NCBI GenBank assembly: GCA_029204225.1
Contig: CM055104.1
Coordinates: forward strand, 44,654,841-44,718,840
DNA length: 64,000 nucleotides
Source of the DNA: Diphasiastrum complanatum
Taxonomy: Eukaryota > Streptophyta > Lycopodiopsida > Lycopodiales > Lycopodiaceae
Direction: 5' to 3'
Shown here: positions 1 through 15,200 of the stretch, one piece after another
Layout: each line of letters starts with the position of its first letter
How positions within the stretch are numbered: the stretch's first letter is position 1
Translations under genes and position numbers: made by a program
The notes under the pieces: model-generated
The model's database searches: none
The model's input: only the letters and a program-made list of their open reading frames with translations
What the model was told of the DNA's origin: nothing

Positions 1-220
1 AAGTGTATCAGCCATAGCAAATACGACTAGGTCTAAAGAGATCAATCATGAAAATCATCAGCCAGCACACTTAGAAGCGAGAACTTCTATCAATGTTTCA
101 GAAATAGGGCTACATGTGCTGAGAGTGAAAAGTTTTTTAGTTGCCCCAAACGCGAAGCAGTTAAGAGACGCAAAATGGGATCAAACCCTCGGAATTCAGA
201 TACCTGTCTATGTATTCTAG

Positions 221-3200
221 GGTTTTATCTGTACCAGCTGCATCCTCGTCGCAGGCTTCTGCGGCTTCAGCCGCATCTCATACGAAGAAGATGACTCTGA
301 CGAGGACCAGAAACAAAAGTCAAAAAGCATGATCCATCCCAGAGGATTGTGATCAAGCTGTGGAAGGGCCTAAGCTCAGCCAAGGCCAAGGCAAAGCAGG
401 CTCAAGAAATTCAAAAGAAAGATATGCTAAGAAAACTGTGGAGTACAGTGTTAGGAATCGGACCGGCATTGCGGGCTGTTGCATCAATGAGCAGGCATGC
501 CCTTATTTTGATTTGAAAGTGCATATATCCGTACTTCTGGCTACTTTCATGTGTCATACAACGTTCATAAGCATTTACTATGTAATCATCTGAAATAAGC
601 CAACCACATTGCTTAGCATGCTTGTGATCCTTGAAGCCTAACTTGTTGTATTTCTTCCTTCCTGAACTTGATAATGCAGCCCATAGCCAAACATGTTACA
701 TGAAACTAAGCTTCAATACAAGACTTTGTGCTACTAGTCGCAAATGTATTTTTATGCAAACTAATGATTTTGGATGCCCTGCGTACCAGAAGAAAAACTT
801 ATACAGTGGAAGATGGCCAATTGATACTTTTCATACAGATGCTAACCCAAATTTTATTTAGTATCTTCTTTTTTGGAATGCTGCAAATTTGATTAGGATT
901 ATTAACTCCATATATGCCAGCAACTAATAGCCAAACCCTGTCCGACTTCCTCTTTAAGCCAAAAATTTCAAGCATGAAATGACTTTATCTTTTGCTCACA
1001 AAAGTTAAATTAGTATTGGCTGTAAGCCCAGATCAGAATGTGAATATTTCGTTTCTTATGTCAGTATCTGTAGCCATCAATTTTTAATCTACGGTGAGAT
1101 GCTTGAAAATTTTCATTCTTTTTAGTGTCAGCGTTCCTTATAAACGAAGCATCTGCTCGACTTTCCCTCAAACTTTCTCTCTCAATGTAACTGACTGTGA
1201 GTAGATTATACAACAACGTGACTACAGGGAAGACTGGGCTAAGAAGATGGGTGAGTGGAAGAAACATTTTTGGGAGGGATTGCAGCACTATTGGGTGGGC
1301 ACCAAGCTTTTGTGGGTTGATGTGAGAATCTCTACTCGGTTGCTGATGAGACTTGCTAAAGGGAAGAGCCTTACACGTCGAGAAAGACAGCAGTTAACTA
1401 GAACATCAGCAGACATCTTCAGACTCGTACCGGTTGCTGTGTTCCTCATCGTGCCTTTCATGGAATTTCTGCTTCCTGTATTTCTCAAGCTCTTTCCAAA
1501 TATGCTTCCATCTACCTTCCAAGATAAGATGAAAGAGCAGGTTTGGATTTACTTACGATCTTGAACACAGAATGTGATAAGCACTTGTCTTCTTTGGGCG
1601 CCACTCTATTTGTGTTTTAGGTAATTTGGTTCTTAATCTATTGCATGTTGCTCCTTGTCTAGTTTGATTCACTTACTTGAAGAGATCTGTATCATAAAGT
1701 GATGGGTCAGGAACAATAAATCTGGGCATTAAAATCATAATGCATCTTGTTTCCCATTCCATAAAACTCTAGCTTAGAACTTTATGCTGACAGTGACAAG
1801 GAATTCAATCTGAATCTGATTTTGGTCACAATAAGTGATGGGGTCCATATCATGCCGACCATCATTTACATGAGAACTATTTGTATTGTCTGAAATTTCA
1901 CCCAGTTTCTTCTATGTGTACTTTAGGCTATGCTATGGTTGTTAAGAGGTCTTTTGAACAGTACAGGCATCTAGTACAGGAGGGTCAAAGCATTCCCAAC
2001 TTGTGGTTCATTGAACAGATCTTGATTGATATTGGCTGGCCGCAGTTGCCCTAGTCTCTAAGGGCCTCTAGTATATATAGGCCAATCATTTAGTCATTAC
2101 ATGGATGATGGCTTATGATCAGGTTTTCCAAAAGCAACACACAAATACCCACAAAGCATAGTACTTCAATTGTAGATCATGATGTAAATGTATTTCTACC
2201 GTAGTGGACAACATGATATTACTATAAGTCAATGTATCCGAGATAGATGAATAAAGAAACTGGAACGATTTTGTAACTCGCACAAGTCACTCTGATAGCA
2301 CATCTCTTGTTTGTTATGATCAAGTACTAATCTAGACATAACATTGATATATCTCAAAAGGTTCGTGATTGCAAGAGTCACACATGGCAATAGAAGGGGG
2401 GACGATGAAGGAAGAGTAATCACTAAAGCGCAAACATAAAAAAACGTGCTAACTCTCAACAAATGTGACATAGCCATGATGCTTATCCTATCGACAATGA
2501 TAATTAAGCATGCTATGTTGAACTAATGTAGAAGCAGTAGCAATTGCTTATTGAAGTTATGTACATCTTATGGAGGCTCATCAATAGACACAACTATGTG
2601 TCACACTTCCGAGACTCTATGGATGATGATCACTTTTGCAATCATTTCACTGGAGATGTGAGTGCAATGTGCATATAGTTGAGGGCATAAATATTGGGCC
2701 CTTATCGGCATGCATTTGGACCCCCGTTTTTATCGACGGGGGGGTGCCCCCCCCCCTTGCTACTGTCGCCGGGGGGGTCCAGGCGGGGCCGACGACAATT
2801 GCTCTACAGTTTTGTCTCTCTCACTGGAACCATCTGTGATCGTAACGAACAGGCTAGAGGTTAGTTTTGAATTTTATCCTTGGTAGAACCCAACATGGAT
2901 TAATGCACCTGAACTGGACCATCCTGTACTCGAAATTCGGCAAACTATATAGATGTAATGCTCTTAATTAGAGCTTTCATATGATACCCATATTGACCAC
3001 AAAAAAATCAAAAAAATAAAAAAAAACACGTTTATGAGAAACGCTACCATAATCCAGAAACGCGTTTCTGAACCGCGTTTCAAAACACGTTTGCAGAAAC
3101 ACGGTGCAACTATGATTTTAATATTGGCAATTTTGGTCATTTAGAAATGACGCGCAACATTTTCTCTATGTAATATGATGTAGGCAATAATTGTGAATGA

Positions 3201-6200
3201 TTTGCCATGTACAAAGGTATTGTACATGCATGTAGCTGGCCAACACATCCATGTTTCTATAATGGGAACCTGTTGCAAGGATGGTGGAACAATATGGCAC
3301 TTACCCACATGATGTAGCTCGGAGAGTGATGCATGTTGCAATAGGCCGTGGCCATGCATGTGGTAAATTAGTATGCTATGTGTTTGCTGGTTCCTAGCAT
3401 GCATGCATCTATGGTGCGGTGGTTCATGCACTTTAAATCATTTTCATTTGTTTTATTTGTATTTATTTTCAATTTTTTCATGGTATTTTTATAATTATTT
3501 GTGTTAGTTTATTACACTATGCCTCGTAGTACTATCACATTTGAGATCTGATCTCGAAAGGAGAGCTAAGTGTAGAAACTGCAAGAACATGTAATTTGTA
3601 TACACTTTACTATAGGAGGATTGTATTTGTAAGAAGATTTAATCGAAGATCTGAAAGGTTCTGAAAAAGATGCAGTACCAGAAATTTAAAAATGTGGAAT
3701 TCTGTCATCTTCACTTGCTATACCCAATTTCCAAGAAAAATGGTACGTTTTTTAATGATGTGATGAGAGGCATGCAAAAGTCCCTTAGAATAAAGGTCTG
3801 GCCTCCCTGTTGAAAACTAGAGCCAAAAGATGAAAATCAGTGTTTTCTCCTAAAGCCTGATCTGGAACCTTATGAAATTGGTGCCAATTGTAGAAAACAA
3901 TTTGATGCCTGTCGGTGCCCAGTCTCCCTGCTGGGAAAGTACTTTGATGCCAAATAGTGAACAAGATCTCAGAAGGACTCTAAAGTAACTAAGGAGAAAT
4001 ATCACTGAGCTCATAAAATGAATAGCAAGCTGACAGAAGATCAAGTGCACCGCGGAATCAATGCCAATATCTATCTGAATTTGGCCTATGCTGAGCCCAC
4101 TTTTAATGTAATTGAGGTAAGGATGAATCTAAACTAAACTTTCAAACAGTCACCTAAAGAGAATGTGGTCGTGATCGATATGTCTAATCTTGAGGGCCCA
4201 AATTAGGGTGTTTGGATCTTTGATTTCTAATGAAGGCCCCAGTATATCCCAATAATGAAAATATATCTATTATTGATAGTAAATCTCGATATTTAGATGT
4301 GTCCCTAGAGCCAAAATTCAATATCATATGGTCTGTAGATGTCAATATTTAATGGATAACATTCTTCCATGAAAGCATGCCTAGTTAACTATGGCTACAC
4401 TTAGTTTTACTTTGCAAGTCACTCTTCGCATGTGTAAAGGCTATAATTGGTAACACAAGTATAGATAACCTACGCACCCTTTACGTACATGGATTTGTAT
4501 AGGGGGTATGCCACACTGGTAGAAACTGGTATGGCATGGATTTGCCCCAATCCTTTTGCAAGTGGTAGGGTAATATACTTGGCTAATAAAAACAACCATG
4601 CACAGGTATTGTTTATTGGTTTCTTAAAGACAATCTAGCATGATGAATCAAGTGTCAATGTGTACCTGCTTTCTCCATGTAGTTTGTGGTATTTAAAGCC
4701 TTCAATGTCTAAATGCAGGAGGCCTTGAAGAAACGGTTGAATGCGAGGATACAGTATGCAAAGTTTTTGCAGGATACGGTTGCAGAGATGGCAAAGGAGC
4801 TCAAGACAACAAGGAGTGGTGACCTTAAAAGGACAGCAGAAGATCTTGACGAGTTTATGAGTAAGGTACTCAGTTGTTTGGGTTCCTTTTTTAAGGTTGA
4901 AATTTCAAGGTTTTGAGATTTCTTGTACAAGCTATGCAGCTTAGGTAAGCTGAGTAATCAGTTTTAGAGTTTTTGTATTTTGAGCATTTAGTTACAGATG
5001 TTTGTAATCTCTGGCTCACTCCACCAGCTATAGTATGTAGGAGATTGATTTTGGCAAATTATCTGGGGGTTGAAGAAGATTTTACTACCGACCAAAAATA
5101 AATGAAGCCCAGCTGTTTCCACAACTAATCTTTGACATCATTTTCTTCTCCGTATCAAGTTGCACATATTTCTTCATTGTTTCAATTCACTTCAGGTGCG
5201 AACTGGAGGAAAAGTAAACAATGAAGACATTTTGGCTTTTGCAAAGCTTTTTAACGATGAGTTGACCTTGGATAACATCAGCAGGTATGTTATTGGTTGG
5301 ATCTTTGTTGGTAATTTTTAGCGGTTATTGCAATAACCTTGTGAAGAGATTGCTCTTAAACATACACACATGTGGAAAGCAACTCATCAACTTGGACTAA
5401 CATGAGCAATTTTCAATTCTAAATGGCTTGAGTAAGGTTTAGTATGGAATTGGTACTTTTCTGAAGAAGGTAGCCCTAGCATGGCTGTATGTCGGTTGCG
5501 CTTTCAGTTTTGGTTTAGGATGCTGCACCTATCTGGTCTGTTTTGAATGAACTTTCTTCCTGAATGAAGGGGTTTTGTTATTTCAGACCCAGACTACTAA
5601 GCATGTGTAAGTACATGGGTATCAGTCCCTATGGAACGGACGCATTCTTGCGTTATAGTCTTCGGAACAAGTTGGCAGGGTATGTTTCAAAACTTTACAG
5701 TTTTATAGTTTTGCACTTTCTGTCAACAATCTATGCCAACAGTTTAATAAACCTCTTTGCACTTCTGTTAACAATCTATGCCAATTCTATGTTTCTTGTT
5801 GGACCACCAAACCGACTTATTGTAACAGCGAAACTGCATGCTTTAGATGGGTGCATGGTGGGAATCTTTCACATAATACTTGGTTGAAGCTGCAAAGTCA
5901 TAATTGCTACTTGTCAAAACCCCTCATTGCGTGGTTGTACCTTTAATCTGGAAGTATACTTATGTGAGCTGATTTAGAGCTGCATATAATTCATTTGTTT
6001 AAACTTTTTGAGAATATTAATTTTCTATGAATGCTGAAGTGCAGCGATATTGAAGTAGACAAAGCAAGGTGTAAGGTGTAATGGATGGTATTAAACTTTT
6101 TTTCTTGAGAGCTTGGTTTACTTGTTACATATGTTATACTTGGTCTTTTGGTGTCTTATTGTCTTGTTTGATTTTTGTACCTTCATCGTCACGACATGTT

Positions 6201-9200
6201 GACTTTAGTGATGATCTGAGACATCGAGAACTTTTGAATTCTTATATAGTGTTGACTTTAGTGATGATCTGAGACATCGAGAACTTTGGAATTCTTATAT
6301 AGTGTAAGCTGTAGATGTTTCCCTATTTAGAAACATGCTTCTGTGTCCCCCATTTTCCATTGCTCTCCTCCCTGCCTTGCTATCGTTTATTGGTGCATGT
6401 TTGCTGCGCTTGCTCCTTTCGAGACAGGCAAGCGGGTCTCTGCTTTTGAGATGGCAGAGCACATGTTCTGGATAGATCACCTCCTACAATATGTACATAG
6501 GACGTAGGGGCCGCTGGCATCCTTGGATCCCAGCCACATCTCTTGTAGTTACGGTTCTGGATTTATAACAACATTCATTTTTCTCTCACATCAAGTGAAT
6601 TGTAACATCTCACTCGGACGGAACAATGCCGTCAACAGAAAATTAAACTAAAAACGTAATTCGCTATGTAAACATCTCTCGCGCAGGAGATGAAATAAAG
6701 GACCGTAGCTCAAACGTCCCTCACGTAGGAGAGGGAGAAGAATCTGAAATTTTAAGTGCTGCAATATTAACCAAGATTGAGCATCCGTCTTGAAAGAGAG
6801 CCCGGAAACCGTTGTCGTTAGCATCTGCGAAAATTTTCTTTCTCTCAGTCCATTGAATGGGCGTCAAGTCTTTATCCATAAAAATAGTAGATCCCTTCAT
6901 GCAACCTCTTTTACGTAGAACCTTTTGACGAAGCTTCCTTGAAACGCAGAAACACTGTGGTGGATTGGAGCTTACCCACCCAAGCAGCAGACATGACATC
7001 CTCTTTGAGACCAAAGGTGGAATGAATGAAAGCATTTGCCTCAGCCACAAGGTCCTTACCCACAAAAGAAGCTCCCCTAACTCTGACATTGAGGACCTTG
7101 AGATCTCTTTTTTGATGTTCTTGAATAGATTCAGAAATAACCTGCTTAGATCCCTTGAGCATGTCGGCCCAAGAACTCTTCGATTGCTGAAATTGTTGCT
7201 CCAAGGACTGAACCCGCTGTTGAAGCTGCTTTGCCATGTCTTCTGAATCTGCATTGCTGCCTTCTTCGTCTTCCTCTCCATCTGATTCCAATTCATTCTT
7301 GAGGTAAGTAACATCAACCACAAGAATGCCAACTTTGCCCTGGAGGGCCAAAACCGTATTCTCCAGAGTGGAGATTTGGAATGCTTGTTGCTTGATTAGT
7401 TAAGTAGAGTGGCTAGTGTAGGGCAAGTGTGTTAGCGGCGTGAATCAATAGCTCAGACTCAAGATCTTCAATGTCTCTAGTTCGATGGGTTTTCAGTTTT
7501 TTGATGGTCGCAAGGACCAAATCAGGGGTAAAGAAGGGAATGATAGATGGTCGGGGAGAGATAGAGATGGGTGTATCAGTGGGTATAGTGTATAGTTTAG
7601 TAGCACAATCGATCCAAATACGAAGGTCGTCTAGGGGGTGGGGGGGGGGGCACGGGGGATAAACTCATGCCAAAAGGCACCACCAGAAGAGGAGCTGAAA
7701 AGGAGGTCCACAAGGCTTTTTCCTTCTGAGTCATCATACCCACGTTTTTTACGATGGAGTGTACGGTTGTAAGATTGACATGAGGAACGAAGAGGATGTG
7801 GGGCATGGAAACGAGCATGAGTGACAGCGTGATGAAGGGAGCGACATTCCGTGTCATACCAAGGGGGGGTGGGAAGGGTGAGGTGACCGCGAATGAGATG
7901 GTTTGCGGTTGTGAGGTTTAGACGGGAAGGTCAGAAAAGCAGCAGTATGGTAAGGAAGGCAGCTTGAAATTCCAGCCGTTTATTGTGGGGAAAAGATTGA
8001 AGTAATGAGGCAAGAGATTCTTGGTAGAGTGATATATAGAGAGGATGGAATGTGTATTTGGGTGCACGAGGTAGCGTGGGGTGTGATGAGGGTTGAGGGG
8101 GTGGGAGGTGGCCAATAGCGAAGGAAAGGAACGAATGGTCAGAGAGAGTGGTGGGAGAAACATGAAAACCATGGATGAGGGGAATGGAGGATGGTGACCC
8201 CTATGGCAGGATTGGAGGTGGGATGGAGCGGGGGAGGGGGGGGGGGCGCAGCGCTGCAGGTTGCTCTTGGCAGGTTGTGCTGCCTCGTCTTATACACCTT
8301 TTGGCATGGAAAAGACGTTAATAAAGCTTTCTTTCTTTCTTTCTCTCTCTCTCATGCCTGCAGCACACTTGATTATAAGTAACAGATAACATGTCTTTGA
8401 ATCATGAGTATACATGTAAGTTTGAATGATCATGCTAACTAGAACTTCTTTTGAGAATGGAACCAGGATTAAAGCTGACGACAGGATGATCCAGACAGAA
8501 GGGGTGGAGTCTCTTTCTGAGTCGGAACTTCGTGCTGCATGTAGGGAAAGGGGAATGTTGGGCCTTGTATCTGTAGAAGAGATGCGTCAACAGGTATCTA
8601 GAATAAAATGTAGCTTAGAGCAATTCCATCATTTTCTTGCTATCTTTTGAAATTCTATGCTGGTGAAAGGTCTTTTAAATGACTTTTTTCTGCATGGTAG
8701 TTAGACAGGGCAATGGGATAGGAATATAGTAGTCTTTAATCATAGTTCTTGAGACAAGTTTCCCAAGTTTGGTATCAAAATCATGTCTTTTTAGATTGCT
8801 TGCACGGTGTTAGAATGATGGAATAGGAGAACTATTTTCACCTGGAGTCATCTTTTGGCCTACTTCCAATACTCTCATATGTACTTGTACTAGCAAACAG
8901 CAACATGTGCAATTAATGAGAATTAGATTAAGCTTTATCAAGGTCCACGGAGACCAATATGGCCTATGGGATCAATCAACAAGTCAATACCACAACTAAG
9001 TAACCGCCCTCTTTAGATGTACACAGGCAAAGTAAATGGCTATCTCAACATGCTTGAAATTTGTGTAATGTACCAAAGGCAAATACTTGGCCTAGAGTTC
9101 AGGTACACTGTAGCATAGTTCCTAGCAACAGAACAGAACCATTCCAAGGAGAAAGTTCCTAGAAACGGTTTCGTACCGCAATTTAAAAAATTTCTGACAA

Positions 9201-12200
9201 AAATTATATCTCAAGAAAGATATAACTCTTGCTTCCTGTAGAGAATACACTGCAAAATCGTCCCAACCTCTGGAATAACTAACAGAAATACTGCAAATAG
9301 ATTTCAGAAATGGAAAAATGACAGGAGGGAAGGAAGCACCAGATAGCAATTTGATAGGTAAAGTAGACCATCCAGAAGGATAAGGGTCTTTGAGAGCTGG
9401 CTATTCCAACCAATTAAATCAGCCACTTTTCACTATGTTGTTGCTCGATGTTAATCAGAAAAAAGTTCTTTGATGGAAACCTACCTTTCATAAAAAGCAA
9501 TTTGATTAAACATGTGGGATTCAAATACCTTCATCTGCCTGTAATAGCACCTTGAGTTTCAAATGTTGATTTTTAAAAAGTTTCAAACATCATAATAATG
9601 TTCTAGATGAAATTCTGGCAGATCGTTTCCAGTTCCATAGATATAACATCTCAGGATGTGAAGTCTTTTTCTTTTGTAATTTTGTTAATAGCCAGCGATC
9701 ATATGCTATATTGTTACCTATATATTCAGTACTTACTACTGTTACCTGACAAAAAGGTTCCACAAGAAAATAGTTGGTTTATAGTCTAGGGTACATCTAC
9801 ACAAGTTTCTGTTTTTTACTTGCCAATTGTTTAATAGCCAACAATACGACAGGATAATAGTAAAACAATATATTGGTAGTTGTTTACTCAGTACTTACTA
9901 CTTACTACCGTTACCGGACAGGTTGACAAGAAGGTTACAAAAATTGAAAGTCTGTGTAAATAAATATAAGAAAAGTAAAATGTAGTGGCTACTTCATTTA
10001 TATGAATTTTGAAACTCTTGTATATCTACCCTCAGTTTGGCCGTGGTAATTTACACAAGCCTAGAAAATAATCAGCAAACTGACCAGCCTCAGCCCGTAT
10101 CTGTTATCAATACTTTTGGAACATCTCTGCTTCCGCTTATATGGTTCTGTATTGTGATTCTAAATTATATTGACATAGTTGCTTGCCTGTGTCCTGTGCC
10201 TTCCATTTTTATAGTGCATATCACTTTCACTTGATGTTATATAGAATCTGGTTGGCATTACATTGCTCTTCACGTGCAATGCCCGATGTACCTTTTAGTA
10301 AGTTTTTCTGGTTTGACAATTAAAATGAAAGCAAATCTCATTACATCTGAAATGCTGAGTTTTTTATTTGAGATTTTCATTTAATCGTGTTGCTTGTTGA
10401 CTTCTGCGAAATCTTGGTGATTATCGTGACTATCAATTTCTGATCTTCACTTTGCAATAGAAGCGTTAGGCATTTATGGTACTTGAATGTGTCAAACATA
10501 AACTCCAAACTGATTCTGGTACTTCATTGTTAAAGATATACAAAGATGAAGCCAAGCATTTCTGGTTTAAATCAGAAGGCCATAATGTATGTCCAATCAG
10601 CATATACCTTTGGTGTCACTGTACATTGCCCATAAAATGTTCTTTTTTTTTTATTTCATTTGGTAACTGTGTTTTTTTGGTGTTTCTTTTTTAAGGCCCT
10701 TTAAAATTTGAATATTAGATTTCCCAATATTGTTAAGATTTCACTGCCCCAGATTGTATGTATCCTATAGTTGAACCTTCCAGTATCATAATCTCCTGAT
10801 CAAGATCCAGTTCTGGAGTGGCTACAAGAAGAATTGAACGAACTGTTGCGTTCTGGATAACTACCCTGTACCAAATTATGCAACTGCTCTTTATTTTGAT
10901 GTGTGAAAACCCAATCCCAGGGTCAAAACAAAAAGATGATTACAAAATACTTGTGCCAGCTATACCAGCCTTAAAATTCGACCTTGCCAAAATGACTATT
11001 CATCATGCTTAAAATGGCAACAATTGGCTTGGTTATGTTTTCTTGTGATGACATGCAATCCAAAAATGATTTGTCTCTTTAAAGGGATGGCAGTTTTGAG
11101 CCATGACAGAATCTTCATGGTTAGTTATGACTTCGAGGTGGATGGAACCATGCTTTTGATTGTTTGTTGCTCATGTCTTGCTGCAGCTAAAGGACTGGCT
11201 AGACTTATCCCTCAATCATTCTGTCCCTTCTTCCCTCCTTATCCTTTCAAGGTGAACTTCTTGACTAAGTTTGTTGAGTGTTTCATTTCAATGAAACTGA
11301 TGACCTCTTTTTCTAAGCAGCATTTGAGTAGCAGCTGAGAAACTAGGGGAATTATTCCCATTTACATTGTCATTTTGGCAGATCTTTCATCACAGGCAAA
11401 TCGAAGCTTGAAGAAGCTGTTCAAGCAACACTATCTTCATTGCCTGATGAGGTGGTAGAGTCTGTGGGTGCCACTGCTCTTCCAAGTGAAGATTCAGTGG
11501 AGGAACGAAGGCGCAAATTAGAGTTCTTGCAGCTTCAGGAAGAGCTCATAAAGGTTCAATGTCTGCACTAGTGATCCTGTTGATGACTTTGTAACATTAT
11601 TATTGCACCATATTTGACTTTTGAGTTTGACGAAATCTCTAGCTTTTGGATTGAATGTTTCTGTAGAATCAAATTCTGGCCGTATACATATTTATATGGG
11701 CATGTTGTGGTTGCACTTTATAGGAAGAGGCAGAGGAAGCTGAAGAAGAGCATGAGAGATTGAAGAAAGAAGAGCAACTGCAAGAAGTAGACAATGCATT
11801 GCTGGAGATGAAGCTGGCCACTGCGAAAGAAGCTCAAGCACTAGCTAGGGCAAAGGCCATTGATAAACAGGAACAGTTGTGCAAACTCAGTGGCGCTCTT
11901 GCAACACTAGCATCTGCTTCTGTGAGCTGCAGACAATCTTGGACTCCTTCAAATTTTCTGCTTGCAGATCACAGAGTTTTTGAAAAGCTTGATTGGACAT
12001 TTAGTTGTTTTGGAAAAATAGCTCAAAGATTTGCCTCCAGTTACTTAGCACTGTAGGGTTTTCATGTTTGTTGCATGTTTCAAATAGTCAGTTTTCCACT
12101 GACAGTAATTTTGCGGTATTTTGGGATATGCAGTCGGTCAGCAAAGAGCGTGCGGAGTTTTTGAGGCTTGTGAACAAAGAGGTATGAGAAAAGAGAGTAC

Positions 12201-15200
12201 AAAAGCTTAACCTATTTGTTGCCTTTCTGCTAAATCATTGTGGTGCACAAAAATTGAGCTCTTTATGTACAGTGTTAAGTAATAAGTGGAGTTCATGAAA
12301 GTCCTGAATTTACCCGTAAATCAGTAATTTGAAGCTCGTGTTTAATTTCAGACTTGGATATAGGCATCTTTTTTCTGAGGGTGTCGAAACTGCCAAGGTC
12401 TTGCATTATACCGTGAACTAACAGGTTCTGGTGATTTGTCTATGCCAGAGTAGCTATAAAATTATAATACTAGACACTGTAAGATCAATATGTACCCTAA
12501 AAAAGTTACTGTGAATGAATTCATTTTGAGATCCTAAAATTGTCTAGTTTCCCAGGACTCTTTGAATTTTATGCAACCATATTTCGGATTGTTGATGAGG
12601 CAATACTATAGGAAAAGCTAAATGAAGTGTTCTTACTTGCATACAGTTAAATGTTTAGACCTAAACATATTTGTATTTTAGCTAGAGTACTGGGTCCACC
12701 ATGTAATTATATAGCTGTAGCTGTACTTGGTGTGCGTCATACTATTTTTCATGGAAAACAGACACGTTCATTCTTCACCTACTCGATGGACCATGATGAT
12801 ATCGACTTGCAGATGATGATTGAAAATAGTAGATGGCCACTTGTTTCAAGTTTGAGAGTTAAATGTCATTGCTTCGTTCCTTTAAAAATAATCTTGTGGC
12901 ACTGGAAATGGAAAGACTCTCCACAGTAGGGTGAATAATTCATAAGGACTCATGGCTTTTAAATCATGTAGCAAGTATCAGTAACTCCTGTGTTTGCGAG
13001 AATACAAAGTATGCACCAAATTTGTCAGATTGAGCACTTGCTTGATTGATAATGTTCAACTCGGATTTCAGAGTCAGTGTCCATGTTAATTACACTGTGC
13101 TCAAGCCTCAAATGTAATTCTTAAAAATCTAGAGGCAGATTGTTTTCAACTGGTTCAAACAATTTAATTAAGGGAAGGTTTACCCCAGGTTGAAAATCCT
13201 CCATTCTTAAGTTATAGTTATGTGGCTGTTGGTTTTGAGTTCAAGGAGTGTTGGAGAGCTGGGATATGGATCCTACTATGATACTCCAGGAGAGTTTCTA
13301 ATGTTGGGTTCTTTGCACAAATGCATAATCAAATCCTATTGGGCTTAAGCTTCACATGCTTATGAGGATTTCAAGCAATTGTGGCTCACAGGTTTTTCCT
13401 GATTTTTAGTATCCATCCTTTGAAGCCACCTTTGTACATTGTCATGTTGAGTTTTAGATGTTTTTGCTCATGAGTTATGACAGCTTCGCGATTTGCTGCT
13501 AGATATCAACTATGAGCTTTGGATGGTTAAGGAGATCATCTAAATTGGCGCATTGTGTAGTTATGTACATGCTTTTGCATTTAGTGTTCATAAATTTTTG
13601 CTTGTGTGATTTGAAAGATCAACCAAATAAGTATAAAAAACATGGAAACTTTCTGTCAGTGTTTGTTTTCCTAATTGCTTGAGTGGTGATGTTTCTGTAT
13701 GATGTTTTGGTTGTGGTTTTACTTCAATACAATGCATTATCATTGTTTTTTTACGTGGTCTATGATCTGAGGTTTTCGAAGCTTGTGGCATTTCACAGAT
13801 TGAGCTTTACAACAATATGGTTGAAAAGGAAGGCATCAAAGATGCTGAAGAGGCCCGAAAAGCATATGCTGCAGCTAGGAGGGCTCTTTTAGGTGATGAA
13901 GATGCTGAACGTGCTAACGAGTCTGCTCCAGGAAGCAAAGTTTCTGAAGCATTGATTGAAAGGGTCGGTCTATTCAAACTAAAAGTCTCTGCTGTTAATA
14001 AATCAGTGCTAGACATCTCAATCTCTTGCTACACTCGCTGAAGTTCTCTCAGCATTTTTAGTATTGGAGGAAGACTATTCTGAGTTGGTTATTGTTCCCC
14101 ACATACTTAATGAATGTTAGTGAGAATTTCAGTGGCTTAGTCTTAACTGAAGCTTTGCTCAATATTTAGGTTGATGCAATGCTCCATAAACTGGAAAAGG
14201 AACTTGACGAAGTTGATGCAAAAATTGGTGATCGATGGAGAATCTTAGACAGGTACGGGTTTGCATAGATCTTCTATTTTTATGTTAATCTGAACTGACA
14301 ACAATATAGATGTATGTCAGGACTCATTTTGCTTGTTGATTTTTATCAGGAAGGAGTTAAGTTCTGCAACCATTGTTCAAGAGCTACACTTATGACATTT
14401 ACAGTAATGATTGTGGTTGTCATTCTTGATTCTCTTTTGTGCTGAGCCCATTTTGGGTAATTTGTAACTGATTTACATGAGGTGACAGGAAAATAATTTC
14501 CTAGTGACTGATGACTTGATATGTGATCAAGAAAAACCATTGACAAGTTAACAAAATTAAACTAGACTGGGATCACACATTCGAGCAGGCTTAAATTGCA
14601 TTCCCTTTTTGAACTTTTGAGGTAGAAAGGATCAACATTGCAACAAAGAGAAAGATAATAACTACAAGAAAGATAAAGTTGATGTCTTTTAAGGTACCTA
14701 GAGGTACAAAAGACTGTTAAGTAGATTTCAAGTGTGTATGCCACTATGGGAGCATGGGAGATCTCTCAAAAGTTTACTACATAAAACAAGCTCTCTTGTA
14801 TTAGCAACTGGTAAAAGATGTGCAGTGAAAATCCTGAAGTGTTGTAGACAGAATATCCGACCAAATAATTAAATAAATGACCGTAAGTGAATTGAGGTAG
14901 AACTCCAAAGTAGGATGTAATGGTGACAGGAGAATGCCCGGAGTGATGTGAAGCTCACACCTGCTGAACAACAGGTCTATTTAAGTTGCTCTAGAAGTTG
15001 TTCCTTCTTTTATGAAGCAAACATTGGTTTATAGGCTTCGTGTGAGAAGATCTGGTTTGTTATTTGGATCATGGTTTGAAGTATGAAATCTATGTAGGGA
15101 ATTTTTTTGATAGCAAATATCGTTATCAGCACTAAGAAAAAAAAAGGAAATGTCAGTTACATCTGTAGCAGGCAACTGTGGTGTTTGAGAATGGTCGAAC

